Shown here piece after piece: positions 63,101 to 64,000 of a stretch of DNA of 64,000 nt (position 1 is its first letter; each line of letters opens with the position of its first letter). The stretch spans positions 496,001-560,000 of the forward strand of contig JAPJBO010000001.1 in NCBI GenBank assembly GCA_030068145.1, given 5' to 3'. A program made the position numbers and the translations under genes. Under the pieces are notes generated by a model, which was not told where the DNA came from, searched no databases, and was given only the letters and a program-made list of their open reading frames with translations. This stretch comes from Diplonema papillatum. Taxonomy: Eukaryota > Euglenozoa > Diplonemea > Diplonemida > Diplonemidae.

Positions 63101-64000
63101 CAGCGCTCGCGGGACTGGCACTCCGCGGATGCCAAGAAGGGTAAGGATAACCTCGCAGCGAAGCGAAAGGAGCTGCTTGGCGTTTTTGGGAAGGAGCGCA
63201 GGGCTCAGCAGTTCCAGCAGTGGTATCCTGTACTAAGGATGTTGCGCAATATCTCGCTGGCCTCGCAGCATCAAGAGCCCACCGTTCTGCATTTGCAGTT
63301 TCGGTTGAGCCGAGCTCGTATGGCCATCGAAGGGATGACCGATGGCAACGAAAACAAACGTCGCTTGGCGAAGGTCGCGAAGGCGCTCGAAGCCGTCGAG
63401 GAAAAGATAAAGAAGGATGACCACGCCGTAGCTCTCTCTCTCATTCTTGACGTACAAAAAATGCAGGTGCTCTCCGGAGCCGACTTGAAGGCGTACGGTA
63501 ACGAAGAGTACGCCTATTTGGCTGCTTTCGTCGGGAGGTTTGAAGCGAGCTCCGTACAGAAGGACTGGCAAGACATAAAAATTCTTGCCGTTCAGTTCAA
63601 GGACTTGGGGTGGAACGCCTGGACCGGAGTATTCGCAACCCTAAAAGAACAAGGCAACCAGAGAGCCATTGACGTGTTGGCGCTGGTCCACACACATAGT
63701 CGCTACAACAGCAACGTAGCTGAGTCGTTTTTCAGCAAGGCCAAACAACGCGTGGGTTGCAATCGGCCCCATTTGGTGGTGGAGACTCTGAGCAACGAAC
63801 TCATTCTCGCTGAACAGGGTAAAGGAATGACCGATGAAGAAGTAAGCGAAACCTGCACTCTCGGCGCCAAGATATGGCACTCTCGGAAGAATCGTCGTCA
63901 TGGGGGGAAGACTGGTGGAAAGAAGAAGACGGATAGAGCCGACGCATTCGAGCAGGTTAACGGGGATATGCGCACTGAGTACTCGGGGTGTAGCGTTGTA
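60134..64000 (+). CDS. hAT-like transposase or transposase-derived protein, open at window end
   Basis: One uninterrupted frame from ATG 60134 to the window edge (over 1280 codons). Residues about 145-300 hold two related modules, each ending in a Cys pair (LYCLFVVGAACAGC; FYCLFKDVKCTKC). A SAP-like helix pair follows (about 351-384, LEQLKAEAAAIGIKTTGTKK). CLACHHTHVF with RHRNSNAH (about 612-660) resembles a BED-type zinc finger. The RNase H-like core has LILDGTT (first Asp) and CSDSGSNLAGHITGVYGLLK (second acidic site) followed by FSHRLE. The C-terminal NSNVAESFFSKAKQR with CNRPHLVVETL matches the hAT dimerisation region. An intact frame suggests activity or domestication. No TIRs were located. 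Confidence 0.75.
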   Translation, partial: MTDAAFFIEAVADGTFGECVEWSEERVLARIRDLRGSQTQDAQAFQAELAAASNPNLGISSNNEGVKFCVVLPGVQVATWEEVGRRLLKPIRGTYQSMQKRASGLVKRKKWSADAVLRQVQTEFGAASSGDTTTTVDTCSVQLFNAAVEKAVCKHGPQHHLNHEELFALLEMEGREANLVSQSVSKWRSEGLHEGWSRRGKLYCLFVVGAACAGCADSIDGALSFNAAVASIVQAKGEQHSLCAEQLFDLLGIEKARRKAFHQKLLSWLPEASGWNRSFAGQKRKAFYCLFKDVKCTKCSPAQQQQSDVSPEHVPCAATNSPDPVANVGPAPATPANADDDQPPTPTSDTVKKTLEQLKAEAAAIGIKTTGTKKALQQSIAEATQSEEPQTQRLVYRIVDHLSTACPDLRRELEAEFASEKRLVSGSHTQTTHQHGLVCGYNACFLGEKLKRIPFSRADNASLPELYTWFRGTSPNMLGMSEKRWESIKEHLRVGEEPPALTTFEVQAFACKNGLKFISKDLGSVSSFRFQALRTNDVCVVNLRLPSSSHLLNHFFCVSFTAAPDTKAMLEEKKSTQQPFYPAPLFRPQLSPFARINRETERVPGGYMCLACHHTHVFIWGSLSSGVAAAFAKGTAGPYQTDEAARTALSRHRNSNAHRVSLWVVRYGAFVIVGYLTVAAAAIAFRVVPANFRSDAHPQAGNTFEVSLKAELAETPYLSEERLQRFFNLHVPMFIRVCEGVSHRSSVRQIRADRLRGIDIPKKYNTTSHVSEMVGIWASIAQVRIAKELSVSSSFVLILDGTTLKHAMQMEVYVVILRYFVSSLCAVKETALGLVGFEASDDTDGNTIFLKSRAMLADFGVAAQQITATCSDSGSNLAGHITGVYGLLKKDFNPQCARVPDFSHRLETELERAFDSSVVEEITEAILTMEANLRTSGKLYRRLRRFAKLQGFAAGPKPSLHCSIRWLPKTFRLWEKAAALWPLWKMFLEQRSRDWHSADAKKGKDNLAAKRKELLGVFGKERRAQQFQQWYPVLRMLRNISLASQHQEPTVLHLQFRLSRARMAIEGMTDGNENKRRLAKVAKALEAVEEKIKKDDHAVALSLILDVQKMQVLSGADLKAYGNEEYAYLAAFVGRFEASSVQKDWQDIKILAVQFKDLGWNAWTGVFATLKEQGNQRAIDVLALVHTHSRYNSNVAESFFSKAKQRVGCNRPHLVVETLSNELILAEQGKGMTDEEVSETCTLGAKIWHSRKNRRHGGKTGGKKKTDRADAFEQVNGDMRTEYSGCSVV

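Overview
The window looks like nuclear DNA of a microbial eukaryote, most likely a euglenozoan and perhaps a diplonemid. Three observations support this. (1) A minus-strand 18S rRNA fragment at about 29120-29275 has the 530-loop spelling GCACCCGCGG followed by ATTAATGCTGCTGCTG, which I recall from euglenozoan 18S rather than the usual GCAGCCGCGG. (2) Every host gene I can support lies on the + strand, and most have a pyrimidine tract plus AG shortly before the ATG, as expected for long same-strand gene arrays with spliced-leader trans-splicing. (3) The tyrosine-recombinase retrotransposon at the left end has the order recombinase, then RT-RNase H, which I recall for trypanosome VIPER-type elements. 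The assignment is inference; no search was run.

Layout. 1-3.2 kb: tyrosine-recombinase retrotransposon, cut by the window start. 3.4-3.7 kb: 11-bp minisatellite. 4.2-12.7 kb: a segment bracketed by inverted 0.26-kb repeats, holding three coiled-coil protein genes (5622, 9573, about 11136); the first has its 3' end amplified in tandem. 13.0-17.6 kb: alanyl-tRNA synthetase in three exons, with an unusual GST-like N-terminal domain and a short mobile element in intron 1. 18.8-19.0 kb: a small hAT-type element with perfect TIRs and an 8-bp target duplication. 22.0-26.8 kb: two tandem paralogues with a PH-like domain, the second ending in a degenerate receiver-like domain and followed by a duplicated fragment of its own 3' end. 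27-32 kb: dispersed repeats and the 18S fragment. 32.0-35.5 kb: non-LTR retrotransposon. 36.6-37.5 kb: 49-copy 17-bp minisatellite. 38-43 kb: mostly unassigned. 43.1-49.5 kb: a transposon cluster, with a 2.86-kb pogo-like element, an apparent outer element around it, a 120-bp MITE and a 1.98-kb element with TAA target duplication and unrecognised cargo. 52.5-53.3 kb: palindromic AT-rich satellite. 54.6-59.6 kb: two small cysteine-rich membrane-protein genes, the second again followed by degenerate copies of its own 3' end. 60.1-64.0 kb: a very long hAT-like transposase reading frame still open at the window end.

The host genes do not form an evident pathway. The most striking theme is that three unrelated genes are each followed directly by decaying, 5'-truncated, same-orientation copies of their own 3' ends. 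At least six short dispersed repeat families recur, several within introns or 3' flanks.
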